Part shown: one piece after another, positions 28,875 to 41,497 of the stretch
How the letters are laid out: each line of letters opens with the position of its first letter
Position numbering within the stretch: the first letter of the stretch is position 1
DNA from: Begonia masoniana
Lineage: Eukaryota > Streptophyta > Magnoliopsida > Cucurbitales > Begoniaceae
NCBI GenBank assembly: GCA_022432975.1
Contig: CM039502.1
Location: 24,822,383-24,886,382, forward strand
Reading direction: 5' to 3'
DNA: 64,000 bases
Notes under the pieces: model-generated
Told to the model about the DNA's origin: nothing
The model's input: only the letters and a program-made list of their open reading frames with translations
The model's database searches: none
Program-made: the position numbers and the translations under genes

Positions 28875-29339
28875 AATCTGTGACAGCCCAAAATCGAACC
28901 CGATCGGGGTTCGGGATCAGGAGCCATCACTCCGGGACAGATAACAGGAAACAGTGACTATTTTTTTTGAACAGATCGGTCAAGACAGTGGACTTTATAC
29001 TTTTAAATATTTACAGAGAAAGAGAATCGAATGACAGGAAGCATGCACTGTCAACGTGAACCCTAAAAACGTAACTCTACAGAGAGGAAGAAACTACAGT
29101 GAATAACAGAACATTTACGGGAAGAGAGAGAATTCTCTGGGATTGGAAGCAAAACAGGTTTCAATAATGGATAACAGAACAAAAATTAACATAAGGCTGG
29201 CGGAGGAGGGAATGAAATTCTTAAAACATATAAAATACTGTTGGGCGGAAGAGATAAATTGGCGGTGGATGTCGAATAAGACAAAACAGGTGAACAGTGT
29301 TCAGCGGAAGATGTAAACAGAAACTGTGAATAAACTGGG

Positions 29340-29660
29340 CGGAGGAGGTGATGACGTCAGCCGGAAGAATAGATGACGTCAACCGGAAGATACAGGCATT
29401 ACCCTGGCGGAAGACTTAGGTGACATCAGCCGGATGATATAAATGACTGGGCGGATGACGTCAGCCGAAAGACATAGTTCGGAACTGGGCGGAAGACTTA
29501 TGCTGACGTCAACTGGAAGACATGAATACACCGGGCAGATGGCTAGATGACGTCAGCCGGAAGACATCGTTTTAAAATGGGCGGAAGATTTATGTTGACG
29601 TCAACCGGAAGGTATGAATACACTGGGCGGATGACTAGATGACGTCAGTCGGAAGACATA
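29340..29660. promoter_or_regulatory. Cluster of TGACGTCA sites in element A 3' LTR
   Basis: Spaced copies of (G)TGACGTCA(G/A)CCGGAAGA, each followed by a GGGCGGA(A/T)GA word. TGACGTCA is a palindromic bZIP (TGA/CRE-like) core. The same module recurs in the LTRs of elements 1, B and C. A regulatory role is inferred. Confidence 0.55.
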
Positions 29661-30407
29661 GTTTTACAGAAGGAAACGGGCAGCGGTGGACTTGATCGGA
29701 TGACATAGTTTCTAAGGCAAAACTTAGCAACTTTTAACAGAAAGACGTACAGATAGAGAGCCTCAAAACAGAAGGCATAAAGGTTTTGGACCTTCAAATC
29801 CGATTCAAAATTTACAGATTTCCAAGAAGACAAACTACACGGATGACTTTAAAACAAGAAATCGTCCATGCACAGATTAACAGAAAGTATCCCAAACAAT
29901 TCCAGAATACTTTAGAATATAACTGAACTGTCAAATACAGCGGTTTAAAAAAACTTAGACATCAGACCTATACATTGTTTTAAATTCTGAAAATCAGTAC
30001 AGAACAGGACATATACTTGCAGAATTTCTTCAAAGAAAGAGTTTTACAACCAAACCAGGACTTCTAGAAGACTTTACAGATATAAATTTTTCAGAAAACT
30101 TAAACCTCAGATCAGTCATGTCTGGCTGCAGCAAGCAACCCACCATGAGCTCGAGCCATCAACTACATCAGATCATCATTTTGAGGCGCAAAGTCCTCGG
30201 TTTCAGGTTCAGTACCTACATCAGAGAGTTCACCTATGAGTCTAAAACTCAGTAAGGACATAATCAGAATGCAGTGGTGCATATGCAATGCATGAACTTT
30301 CAGAAGTTCAGTGAGAGAACAGAACATTACATTTCAGTGGCAGAAGAATTAAGTGGGGCTTATAGGGGAACTGGTTCAGTAAGTGCACTATCAGGCACGT
30401 AGTCCAG

Positions 30408-30990
30408 AGGGTCCTTGCCAGGGACAGTATTTTCAGATTCCCAGGGAGGGATAAAACCAGAGGGTCCTTGCCAGGGACAGTATTTTCAGATTCCCAGGGA
30501 GGGATAAAACCAGAGGGTCCTTGCCAGGGACAGTATTTTCAGATTCCCAGGGAGGGATAAAACCAGAGGGTCCTTGCCAGGGACAGTATTTTCAGATTCC
30601 CAGGGAGGGATAAAACCAGAGGGTCCTTGCCAGGGACAGTATTTTCAGATTCCCAGGGAGGGATAAAACCAGAGGGTCCTTGCCAGGGACAGTATTTTCA
30701 GATTCCCAGGGAGGGATAAAACCAGAGGGTCCTTGCCAGGGACAGTATTTTCAGATTCCCAGGGAGGGATAAAACCAGAGGGTCCTTGCCAGGGACAGTA
30801 TTTTCAGATTCCCAGGGAGGGATAAAACCAGAGGGTCCTTGCCAGGGACAGTATTTTCAGATTCCCAGGGAGGGATAAAACCAGAGGGTCCTTGCCAGGG
30901 ACATTCAGATTCCCAGGGAGGGATAAAACCAGAGGGTCCTTGCCAGGGACAGTATTTTCAGATTCCCAGGGAGGGATAAAACCAGAGGGG
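30408..30990. repeat. 53-bp tandem array, about 11 copies (element A 3' LTR)
   Basis: The unit AGGGTCCTTGCCAGGGACAG ... TTCCCAGGGAGGGATAAAACC repeats with near identity; one unit near 30895-30915 has lost about 10 bp. The other LTR of the same element has only about two units (38360-38450). Confidence 0.95.
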
Positions 30991-31931
30991 CCAGTCCCCG
31001 TCCCACACTTAACCTGGTACATTTCAGTCAGATTTTATTCTTATTAATTTCAAACAGTGTACAGAAATCGTTTTGCATGAATTTTCAGGAAAACAGTGTA
31101 TGCATGAACGATGCCTGAACTTTAACTAGCAGATAACAGAATAAAACAGTAGACACCAGAAGATAAATCAAAGCCAGACATTCAGAACATAACTCTAACT
31201 CTTCTACCCAAAACAACCCGACAGAGCAGTAAACCTAGTACCTCCTTGATGTAGGGCCTTAAGGGCCGGATCTAAACTTATGAACTTACCTGTTTTCTGG
31301 AGGGTTGAAAACTTGGATGTCTCTGGAAAGAAAACTCGGACCTGTAGCATGCATGTACAGAATTTAAACACGCTACAAATGCTAACTAAAATCATGTAGA
31401 ATAAGCAGCAAACACATTTCAACTCTTTAGAAAACACACCAACGTGTTTTCATCCAAAAACAGTGAGTTTTTACCAAATACCGAAACCCTAAACTTCGGT
31501 AAAATCTCACATTAAACTCATCCAAATTTGTTAGCATTAAAAGATGCCCACCTTTTTAGAAGAAGACCGGAAAATACAGGAGAAACAAAGCGTGGAAGTT
31601 TTGTTTCAATCGCCTGGAAGAGAGAAAGCCGAGAGAGATGGGAGGAAGTAGGGAAGTGAATGAAAATTCACGTAGGAGGATGAACTTAGCTTCCTCAACA
31701 AGTTGCCACTTGGCAAACACCCATTGACTTACTCCCACCAACCTTAATCTCTCCCCAAATTGCCCTTCCATGTATTTCAAACTTAGTGCTTTGGTTTTAG
31801 TTACACATTAGTTTAGTTCTCCACTAATTATTCCAACAATTCAACCAAAACATTCCTTTGTATTAATATAATATTAATCCCGTTTAAATGATCCGGGAAA
31901 ACTATTACATGGCAAAATGTCGGGTGTTACA

Positions 31932-31946
31932 TTCCACCCATTTTTA
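31932..31946 (-). promoter_or_regulatory. Polypurine tract region of element A
   Basis: The minus strand reads AAAAATGGGTGGAA directly before the 3' LTR start TGTAACACCC. It is a weaker purine run than in B. Confidence 0.6.
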
Positions 31947-31971
31947 CAAAAATTTTGTCCTCAAAATTTGC

Positions 31972-33612
31972 CTAAGCAAAGAGGTCCGGATATTGGGCTC
32001 TGACATTGGCTTGTCTTTCCCATGTGGCTTCCTCTACATTATGATTGCGCCACAAAACCTTCACTAATGGCACCACACGGTTACGTAACACTTTGAGTGA
32101 CATATCCAATATCTGTATGGGCCTTTCTTCATACGTCAGTGTCGACATGATATCAAAGTCCACATGTTTCACGATCTGGGTTGGATCTCGTACACATTTT
32201 CTCAGCATTGAAACATGGAAGACATTGTGAACTCCATCCATTGATGCCGGCAACTGTAGTCTGTAAGCCATGTTCCCAATCCTCTTCAAAATGGGAAAAG
32301 GCCCAATAAACCTTGGGTTTAGCTTCCCTTTCTTGCCAAACCTCATCACGCCTTTGAAAGGTGACACCTTTAAAAATACATCATCACCTTCGGCAAACTC
32401 CAAGTCCCTTCTTCTATGGTCCGCATAACTCTTTTGTCGATCCTGAGCAGTCTTTATTCGTTGTTTGATAGCAGCTATCACTTCGGACATCTGCTGTAAT
32501 ATCTCAGGACCAATAAGCTTGGTTTCTCCGACCTCATCCCAACATAACGGGGATCTACACTTCCTTCCGTAAAGTGCTTCATATGGAGCCATGTCGATTG
32601 TAGCCTGGTAGCTATTGTTGTAAGCAAACTCCACAAGCGGTAGATATATGCTCCAAGGAGCATGAAGTTCCAGCACGCACGCTCTTAACATATCTTCCAA
32701 TGTCTGAATCGTTCTCTCAGATTGTCCATCCGTCTGTGGATGAAATGCCGTGCTGAAGTCCAATCTAGTGCCCAAGGAGCTTTGCAAACTTTTCCAAAAC
32801 CTCGATGTGAATCTAAGATCCCAGTCCGAAACAATCGACACCGGTATACCATGCAGTTTGACAATCTCACTAATATATAGTTCAGCATACTGATCCATGG
32901 AGAATGTCGTCTTTACAGGTAGAAAATGGGCCGACTTTGTCAATCTGTCCACTATGACCCATATGCTATTATGGCCTTTAGCTGTCCTTGGAAGGCCAAC
33001 AACAAAGTCCATCGTAATGTTCTCCCATTTCCATTCGGGAATCGGAAGAGGCTGAAGCGTTCCAATTGGTCGTTGATGTTCAGCTTTGACCTGTTGACAT
33101 ATCATACAGGACTCCACATACTTGGCCACCTCATTCTTCATATTTGGCCACCAGAAGTGAAGCTTCAAGTCCTGATACATCTTTGTGCTTCCAGGATGCA
33201 TAGAGAAAGAAGATGAATGGGCTTCCGATAAGATGTGCTTCTGTAGTTCTTCATCTTTCGAAACATACCATCTGTTTTTGAACTTCAGAATACCATCTCC
33301 CGAATAACTGAAATTGGAAGAATCCATTGGTACCTTGCTCACCATATCAGCCATCTCCTTTGAATTGGTCTTCTGGGCTTCCTTAATGCGGTCCAGGACG
33401 GTGGGCCGTAATGTTAAGTCTGCTAGTATAGCCGATAGCCCAGAAACTATTTCCATATCGAACTTCTGTATCTCCGTCCTCAAAGGCATTGGCACGGCCA
33501 ACATAACTGGTTGCATAGTAGCTGGCATCCTGCTCAGTGCATCAGCTACCACATTTGCCTTACCTGGATGGTATTTGATCTCAACATCGTAGTCTTTTAC
33601 AAACTCTACCAC
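31972..33612 (-). pseudogene. Element A integrase with chromodomain-like tail
   Basis: The 546-residue frame begins at the RNase H end ([19 protein letters not shown]) and contains the integrase zinc region (HPGSTKMY ... CMICQQ), the core ([35 protein letters not shown]) and the C-terminal FHVSMLRK and EEATWERQ segments. The catalytic Asp is kept, but the usual DRDPRF reads DWDLRF, two changes next to the active site. A one-base deletion at about 33608 separates it from the RNase H frame. It would insert the DNA copy into the genome, with the tail possibly reading histone marks; here it is broken. Confidence 0.9.
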
Positions 33613-34940
33613 CGCCTCTGCCTCATATTCAACTTTTTCTGAGTAAAGAGGTACTTCAAACTCTTGTGATCGGAAAACACCTCACATGATTGTCCGTACA
33701 AATGGTGTCTCCATACTTTCAGTGCAAATACAACTGCCGCTAACTCAAGGTCGTGAGTAGGGTAGTTTTCTTCATGGCTCTTCAATTGTCGGGATGCGTA
33801 TGCTACCACCTTCCCTTCTTGCATTAACACACATCCCAAGCCAATCTTGGACGCATCACAATATACGCTGAATTTGCCGTCTTCAGTTGGCAACACAAGT
33901 AGAGGAGCCGTGGTTAATTTCTGTTTGAGTGTCTGAAAGCTCACTTCACATGCCTCAGACCACTTGAACTTGATGTCTTTCTTTGTTAAGCTGGTCATAG
34001 GTTTTGCTATCACGGAGAAGTCTTTAATGAACTTCCTGTAATAACCAGCTAGTCTGATAAAGCTTCGTACTTCGCTTGCATTCCTCGGCCTTGGCCAGTC
34101 TCTTACAGCCTCAATCTGAGCCGGGTCCACAGATACTCCTTCAACAGACACCACATGGCCTAGGAAATTAATCCTACTCAACCAGAATTCACACTTTGAC
34201 AGCTTGGCATATAATTGATGCTGCCTCAGAGTCAATAGTACAATTTCCAAGTGCCCCTCATGCTCGGCCTTACTTCTGGAGTAAACCAGAATGTCGTCGA
34301 TGAAAACGATTACAAATTTATCCAAGGCGTCTTGGAACATCCTGTTCATCAGGTCCATAAATGCTGCCGGAGCATTAGTTAACCCGAACGACATCACCAA
34401 GAACTCATAATGCCCGTACCGGGTCCTGAAGGCGGTCTTTGGAATATCTTCGGGTCTGACCTTCAACTGGTAATTACCGGAGCGCAAGTCAATCTTTGAG
34501 AATACCCGAGCCCCTTGTAGCTGGTCAAATAAATCATCAATTCTCGGCAACGGGTACTTATTCTTGATCGTCAACTTGTTCAGCTCACGGTAGTCAATAC
34601 ACATCCGTAGGGACCCATCCTTCTTCTTAACGAACAAGACGGGAGCACCCCACGGAGAGAAGCTAGGGCGTACAAAACCCTTGTCCACTAACTCTTTCAG
34701 CTGAGTCTTCAATTCCTTCAGCTCGATTGGTGCCATACGGTACAGATTCTTTGATACTGGTTCCGCACCTGGGTGTACGTCAATTTCAAACTCGATTTCG
34801 CGATCAGGTGGCAACCCCGGTAAGTCATCTAAGAAAACCTCAGGAAAGTCTCGGACTACCGGAATATTTTGAAGTTCCACCTCACCTTGCCTTCGCACGT
34901 CTATTACATGGGCCAGAAACCCGATGCACCCTGACCTCAT
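33606..34940 (-). pseudogene. Element A reverse transcriptase and RNase H
   Basis: The 444-residue frame encodes the pre-RT segment ([15 protein letters not shown]), RT ([50 protein letters not shown], catalytic FIDDILVYS) and most of RNase H ([22 protein letters not shown]). In [11 protein letters not shown] the usual Tyr is Asn. The frame stops at RRW through a one-base deletion. Upstream, a CAA-to-TAA change at 34947-34949 separates it from gag-protease; the Met at 34940 is simply the next one. Confidence 0.92.
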
Positions 34941-34946
34941 CAGCCG

Positions 34947-36407
34947 TTAAGCTTTTAAGGAAGTTATAACAGGCATACGGTGTTTCTTCGGTACTGCCTG
35001 GTAAGAAAAGTCTACTTCATTCGGGCGTTTAAACGACACTAGCCCGGACCTACAGTTGATGGTGGCATGATGTCTAAACAGCCAGTCCATCCCCAGAATG
35101 ACATCGTACCCTTTCATACCAATAACGATGAGGTTGGCGTACAACTTCTGGTCTCCTACTGACACTACATCACCCCGTATGACCTGCTCGGAGTGCATAA
35201 ACTCTTCGGACGGTAGCATTATGCTGTAGGACTGATCAGACAACGTACAACTAACCTTCTGTCTAACTACGAAGTCCCCCGCCACAAATGAATGTGTGGC
35301 CCCAGTATCCCACAAGGTATAAGCAGGTACATCACACACTAAAATTGTACCTGTGATTGCTGTGTGCAGATCAGCATCATCAACATCCTCCATCATTGCA
35401 AACACTCTTGGCACGGCTTGACCTGTCCTGGTGTCGGGCATTGGGCAATCCCGAACAAGATGGCCTACTTTGCCGCATCGGAAACACTGGCCAGTAGCAA
35501 GTCTGCATTCTCCTTTGTGAGGCTTCTGGCACCGTGGGCATACTAAAGGTTGAGGAGTCCCCATTGGTCTCTTTCCTTTGTCTTGATAGAGAATGGCTTC
35601 ATTGGGCCTTTTAATGCCCCTGTTTTGTTGCTGTAGAGGTTGTAAATTCTGGCCCCTTTGCGGTTGTTGCTGTTGTTGTGGATCATTTCTCATAATCCCC
35701 CTTGGTGGATCTCTCTGTCTCTGGGACTTCATTTCTAAGGCCTCTAACTGATAAGCCTTGGCCACCACCTTCACATATGGTGCCTCATCGAACCCTCCTG
35801 TTGTGATCCCTCGCAGAAGGTCCATCTTTAAACCTTGAATAAACTGGTGCACCTTGTTCTCATCAGTGGCCACCATGTGTGTTGCATATCTGGATAAGGA
35901 CTCAAACTTCTGAACATATTTAGCCACTGACCCATACTGTCGCAGCCGAGAGAATTCAAGCAACTTTTCCTTCCTCACTCCCCGGTCAAAATACTTCTCG
36001 TAGAAGATTTTCGTGAATCCCTCCCAGCTTAAAGCCACAGTAGTGGACTGCACTGTGTCCCACCAGAATCCAGCACTTTTAGTGAGATAAAACGTGGCAC
36101 AAATAACTTTCTTGTTGTCTTCTACTTCTGCATAATTGAACATCTTCTCCATTGTTCGAATCCAGGTTTCAGCACGAGTCGGGTCTGTAGACAGTCCATC
36201 GAATGAAGGCGGCTGGAGTCGCCGGAACCTATCTCCACTGTTGTCACGTGGGGCATTAGCAAGATTGTTATTTCCGTGGTTATTGTTTCTATCATCTTCT
36301 CTGGCCATCATGCGTTCAACCATACGTGATTGTGCACCCACCAGCTCGGTTAGTCGGTCAATGGCTCGAGAGCTTTCGCTTGACTCTTCTTGATGTCCCC
36401 TCACCAT
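34947..36407 (-). CDS. Element A Gag and aspartic protease (cut by a stop)
   Basis: The 486-residue frame starts [13 protein letters not shown], as in element C. It has the Gag domain ([37 protein letters not shown]), a Gln-rich linker, CPRCQKPHKGEC, a CCHC knuckle CFRCGKVGHLVRDC (about residue 305), and a retropepsin with [13 protein letters not shown] (about residue 365) and [10 protein letters not shown]. The frame ends at LKA with TAA where element C reads CAA, so one substitution separates it from RT. Leader 36408-36550 has no other feature. Confidence 0.92.
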   Translation of the reverse strand: MVRGHQEESSESSRAIDRLTELVGAQSRMVERMMAREDDRNNNHGNNNLANAPRDNSGDRFRRLQPPSFDGLSTDPTRAETWIRTMEKMFNYAEVEDNKKVICATFYLTKSAGFWWDTVQSTTVALSWEGFTKIFYEKYFDRGVRKEKLLEFSRLRQYGSVAKYVQKFESLSRYATHMVATDENKVHQFIQGLKMDLLRGITTGGFDEAPYVKVVAKAYQLEALEMKSQRQRDPPRGIMRNDPQQQQQPQRGQNLQPLQQQNRGIKRPNEAILYQDKGKRPMGTPQPLVCPRCQKPHKGECRLATGQCFRCGKVGHLVRDCPMPDTRTGQAVPRVFAMMEDVDDADLHTAITGTILVCDVPAYTLWDTGATHSFVAGDFVVRQKVSCTLSDQSYSIMLPSEEFMHSEQVIRGDVVSVGDQKLYANLIVIGMKGYDVILGMDWLFRHHATINCRSGLVSFKRPNEVDFSYQAVPKKHRMPVITSLKA

Positions 36408-36550
36408 AACTAAGAAATCATATAAACATAATAACCTAAGTTTAATAAACAGAACAGTTACAGTAACCTAAATACTTACAGTTGGTGGAGCGACCTCACG
36501 TGGCGGGTTGCGCAGTCAGATATTTCACAGAATCGGTTTTAAAACCGTGT

Positions 36551-36562
36551 CTCTCTGATACC
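36551..36562 (-). promoter_or_regulatory. Primer binding site of element A
   Basis: Minus strand TGGTATCAGAGA, four bases inside the 5' LTR end; initiator Met tRNA type. Confidence 0.87.
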
Positions 36563-36566
36563 ACAA

Positions 36567-39318
36567 CTGTGACAGCCCGAAAATCGAACCCGATCGGGGT
36601 TCGGGATCGGAGCCATCACTCCGGGACAGATAATAGGAAACGGTGACTATTTTTTTTTTTGAACAGATCGGTCAAGACAATGGACTTTATACTTTTAAAT
36701 ATTTACAGAGAAATAGAATCGAATGACAGGAAGCATGCACTGTCAACGTGAACCCTAAAAACGTAACTCTATAGAGAGGAAGAAACTACAGTGAATAATA
36801 GAACATTTACGGGAAGAGAGAGAATTCTCTGGGATTGGAAGCAAAACAGGTTTCAATAATGGATAACAGAACAGAAATTAGCATAAGGCTGGCGGAGGAG
36901 GGAATGAAATTCTTAAAACATATAAAATACTGTTGGGCGGAAGAGATAAATTGGCGGTGGATGTCGAATAAGACAAAACAGGTGAACAGTGTTCAGCGGA
37001 AGATGTAAACAGAAACTGTGAATAAACTGGGCGGAGGAGGTGATGACGTTAGCCGGAAGAATAGATGACGTCAACCGGAAGATACAGGCATTACCCTGGC
37101 GGAAGACTTAGGTGACGTCAGCCGGATGATATAAATGACTGGGCGGATGACTTGGATGACGTCAGCCGGAAGACATAGTTCGGAACTGGGCAAAAGACTT
37201 ATGCTGACGTCAACTGGAAGACATGAATACACCGGGCGGATGGCTAGATGACGTCAGCCGGAAGACATCGTTTTAAACTGGGCGGAAGGATTTATGCTGA
37301 CGTCAACCGGAAGGTATGAATACACTGGGCGGATGACTAGATGACGTCAGCAGGAAGACATAGTTTTATAGAAGGAAATGGGCAGCATGATATAAATGAC
37401 TGGGCGGATGACTTGGATGACGTCAGCCGGAAGACATAGTTCGGAACTGGGCAAAAGACTTATGCTGACGTCAACTGGAAGACATGAATACACCGGGCGG
37501 ATGGCTAGATGACGTCAGCCGGAAGACATCGTTTTAAACTGGGCGGAAGATTTATGCTGACGTCAACCGGAAGGTATGAATACACTGGGCGGATGACTAG
37601 ATGACGTCAGCAGGAAGACATAGTTTTATAGAAGGAAATGGGCAGCGGTGGACTTGATCGGATGACATAGTTTCTAAGGCAAAACTTAGCAACTTTTAAC
37701 AGAAAGACGTACAGATAGAGAGCCTCAAAACAGAAGGCATAAAGGTTTTGGACCTTCAAATCCGATTCAAAATTTACAGATTTCAAAGAAGACAAACTAC
37801 ACGGATGACTTTAAAACCAGAAATCGTCCATGCACAGATTAACAGAAAGTATCCCAAACAATTCCAGAATACTTTAGAATATAACTGAACTGTCAAATAC
37901 AGCGGTTTCAAAAAACTTAGACATCAGACCTATACATTGTTTTAAAATCTGAAAATCAGTACAGAACAGGACATATACTTGCAGAATTTCTTCAAAGAAA
38001 GAGTTTTACAACCAAACCAGGACTTCTAGAAGACTTTACAGATATAAATTTTTCAGAAAACTTAAACCTCAGATCAGTCATGTCCGGCTGCAGCAACCAA
38101 CCCACAATGAGCTCGAGCCATCAACTACATCAGATCATCATTTTGAGGCGCAAAGTCCTCGGTTTCAGGTTCAGTACCTACATCAGAGAGTTCACCTATG
38201 AGTCTAAAACTCAGTAAGGACATAATCAGAATGCAGTGGTGCATATGCAATGCATGAACTTTCAAAAATTTAGTGACAGAATAGAACATTACATTTCAGT
38301 GGCAGAAGAATTAAGTGGCGCTTATAGGGGAACTGGTTCAGTAAGTGCACTATCAGGCACGGCAGTTTTCAGATTCCCAGGGAGGGATAAAATCAGAGGG
38401 TCCTTGCCAGGGACAGTATTTTCAGATTCCCAGGGAGGGATAAAACCAGAGGGGCCAGTCCCCGTCCCACACTTAACCTGGTACATTTCAGTCAGATTTT
38501 ATTCTTATTAATTTCAAACAGTGTACAGAAATCGGTTTGCATGAATTTTCAGGAAAACAGTGTATGCATGAACGGTGCCTGAACTTTAACTAGCAGATAA
38601 CAGAATAAAACAGTAGACAGCAGAAGATAAATCAAAGCCAGACATTTCAGAACATAACTCTAACTCTTCTACCCAAAACAACCCGACAGAACAGTAAACC
38701 TAGTACCTTCTTGATGTAGGGCCTTAAGGGCCGGATCTAAACTTATGAACTTACCTGTTTTCTGGAGGGTTGAAAACTTGGATGTCTCTGGAAAGAAAAC
38801 TCGGACCTGTAGCATGCATGTACAGAATTTAAACACGCTACAAATGCTAACTAAAATCATGTAGAATAAGCAGCAAACATATTTCAACTCTTTAGAAAAC
38901 ACACCAATGTGTTTTCATCCAAAAACAGTGAGTTTTTACCAAATACCGAAACCCTAAACTTCGGTAAAATCTCACATTAAACTCATCCAAATTTGTTAGC
39001 ATTAAAATATGCCCACCTTTTTAGAAGAAGACGGGAAAATACAGGAGAAACAAAGCGTGGAAGTTTTGTTTCAATCGCCTGGAAGAGAGAAAGCCGAGAG
39101 AGATGGGAGGAAGCAGGGAAGTGAATGAAAATTCACGTAGGAGGATGAACTTAGCTTCCTCAACAAGTTGCCACTTGACAAACACCCATTGGCTTACTCC
39201 CACCAACCTTAATCTCTCCCCAAATCGCCCTTCCATGCATTTCAAACTTAGTGCTTTGGTTTTAGTTACACATTAGTTTAGTTCTCCACTAATTATTCCA
39301 ACAATTCAACCAAAACAT
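36567..39318 (-). repeat. 5' LTR of element A, main part
   Basis: It starts TGTGACAGCCCG at the primer site and runs to 39318, where element B interrupts it; the last 78 bp are at 48271-48348. It differs from the 3' LTR by having about two 53-bp units in place of about 11, and by a 261-bp tandem duplication (37126-37386 and 37387-37646) that includes several TGACGTCA sites. Otherwise the LTRs are near-identical by eye. Confidence 0.92.
37126..37646. repeat. 261-bp tandem duplication with bZIP-type sites
   Basis: ATGATATAAATGACTGGGCG starts both copies (37126 and 37387). The 3' LTR of the same element has this segment once, so the duplication arose after, or during, the insertion of this copy. 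Confidence 0.85.
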
Positions 39319-41462
39319 TGTAACGCCCCGAGTTCTCTGAACCCGGTTCGTCACACAAAACCCGTGCACGAACTAAAAACTTCATTCATAATTTGGATTA
39401 ATTTAAATAACTTAGAGTTAAACAAAACCATAAAGTGTTTGGATAATCGGATAAAATGTTCGAGATAAATCGACCAAAAGAAATAAAGGTTTAAATCACA
39501 AAACACTATTAAAACTCTAAAGACAACAACATCTGCCGGTAGAAAAATCAACGGAAGAAGTAGACACAGCAAATATAAGACTCCTGCCGATGACGTGGAC
39601 CTGAAGACTTGGAACTGAAGGACATTTCTCGGCGGGCTGCACCTACCGATGGCGTCAACACAACTTCATCTGCCGATGACGTCAGCACAATTTCATCTGC
39701 CGATGACGTCAGCACAATTTCATCTGCCGATGACGTCAGCACAACTTCATCTGCCGATGAAGTCAACATGACTTCATCTGCCGATGGAGCCAACACGACT
39801 GCACATACAACTTCCACTGTCGATGAAGTCAACATGACTTCATCTGCCGATAGAAATAGGTCTATATCTATCGATAGAAATAAGGCTACATCTTCCGATG
39901 CCTTTACCGAAGACATCATCCGATAGAAATTTGGATACACCTACCGATAGACATCCCCTTCCGGTAGGTTCAAACTACTCAACTTCTGCCAACAGAATGC
40001 ATCTGCCGACAGATAACAAAACACATCCCATCTACCGATAGATTCAGGGCGACATTCTGGCTACTCCTAATTATACAATACAACTCCATTTATGAAAAAG
40101 AATCTATTTGCCTTACTGAAATCACTCAGAAAAAGGATTCAAACCTATGTATCCCTTAAAATCCAACAAGTGCAAATCTTCAAATCTCAGCGGAATGCCA
40201 TTATCAAATAACAAAACTCAATTTGTTCAAAACGCTGATATCACTACTGTTATGAAAACTCGATCCATCTAAAATAAAGCATTGATAATAAAACCTTCAC
40301 TCCAACAGACATCAATTAAACTGCCCCATCAGCTACCAGAACATTGTGTGGATGCACTCCTCCAACCCAACTAGCCTTCTGTGAACTCAGTAAACACACC
40401 TGCTAAAACTTCTTCACCTACATCACAAAACTCATCTATTAGCCTAATGCTAAGCAAGTAAAGCAATAATGCATGAAAAGCTGAAGACATGTCATCCTAG
40501 CATGCAGTTTCTACTTTTCTCATCTCTGTTACATATTCATCGTTATAATCGGATTCCTCTCTAAATTGGGAGTTGAATCACTTCTCCCAAAGTATGAACA
40601 TCCCTGTCTCATTAGGAGTTGGATTAATTCTCCTAACAGTGAATATATATATACTGATCAATGTTCAGATCCACTTCGAAATTGGGAGTTGGATCAGTTT
40701 TCCCAAAGTATGATCCCTGGCTCATTAAGGGTTGGATTAGTTCCCTTAACAGAAAATGTTTCACATAAATCACTTCAGAATGTTCACTTCCTCACTATAT
40801 CAAAACATGTAAACTCATTTTCGTGTACTTTCAAATATATGATGCATGAAACAGGAAAACATTCAAACACACAAAAATCCTATTGTTCTGTGATGTAGGC
40901 CCGAAGGCACAAGCAAACTTCACTTACCTGGATTCCTAGCAAATGCTCGGTTAAGAGCTACCTCGGGGGTTTGGTTCACCTATATTCATAAACAGAATGT
41001 TAAACCTTAGTCTAAGCTATTCAGAATTCTAAGGAGTTGGTTTGGGAGTACTTCTCACAGAGCATTCCCGATTAAACTCCAAACTCGAACTACTCTTTCT
41101 CACGACATTCCCAAGATATCCACATTGTCCTTTTTCTGTTATCTATTTATCAATACATAAAGAAAACAAAAGAACTTACCTAAATCGAAGGAGGTCGCTG
41201 GAAGAAATCAAAGAGAGGTCTCCAATCGCTCTCGGCTAAACTGAGGAGCTGAGAATTCTGAAGAGGAAACAATAAACAGTGGCGGCTAAACCTCATTTAC
41301 TCTTTCCTTAAATACAATATCCATTGCAAAAATTGACAATTACCCTTATACCCCCACTTAGTTACTCATTAACCTAATTGATATCTCTCCCAATTTCATT
41401 CCATAAAATTCACACTTAGAAGATTAATAGATTATTTTAATTCTAATAAACCGGGTGTTACA
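39319..41462 (-). repeat. 3' LTR of element B (2144 bp)
   Basis: Ends are TGTAACGCCC and CCGGGTGTTACA. It includes a cluster of CATCTGCCGATGACGTCAGC units (39660-39790) and about two diverged copies of the module amplified as the 96-bp array in element 2 (40560-40760). No coding sequence. Confidence 0.94.
39655..39860. repeat. Short CTGCCGATGACGTCA tandem units in element B LTR
   Basis: About seven imperfect ~30-bp units (TTCATCTGCCGATGACGTCA and variants with GATGAAGTCA or GATGGAGCCA). They share ATCTGCCGATGACGTCAGC with the big array of element 1. The 5' LTR has the same units at 46480-46650 with about 14 bp fewer. Confidence 0.85.
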
Positions 41463-41463
41463 A

Positions 41464-41476
41464 TCTACCCTCCTTA
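41464..41476 (-). promoter_or_regulatory. Polypurine tract of element B
   Basis: Minus strand AAGGAGGGTAGAT precedes the 3' LTR; identical to that of element 2. Confidence 0.8.
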
Positions 41477-41497
41477 AAAGAATTTTGTCCTCAAAAT

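Larger units (their letters stand above)
28880..31931 (-). repeat. 3' LTR of element A (3052 bp)
   Basis: It is bounded by TGTGACAGCC and GTTACA. From right to left it has a unique U3-like part with splice-like and start-like noise but no gene, a 53-bp array (30408-30990), and a stretch with about seven TGACGTCA-type sites (29350-29650). The 5' LTR is about 2830 bp; the difference is mostly array copy number. Confidence 0.92.

Noticed and set aside
38236..38511. Small plus-strand ORFs in LTRs of A and B (also 40566-40898, 47369-47701, 39609-39926)
   Set aside because: They lie in LTRs, antisense to the elements, and recur only because the LTR is duplicated; no recognisable domain.
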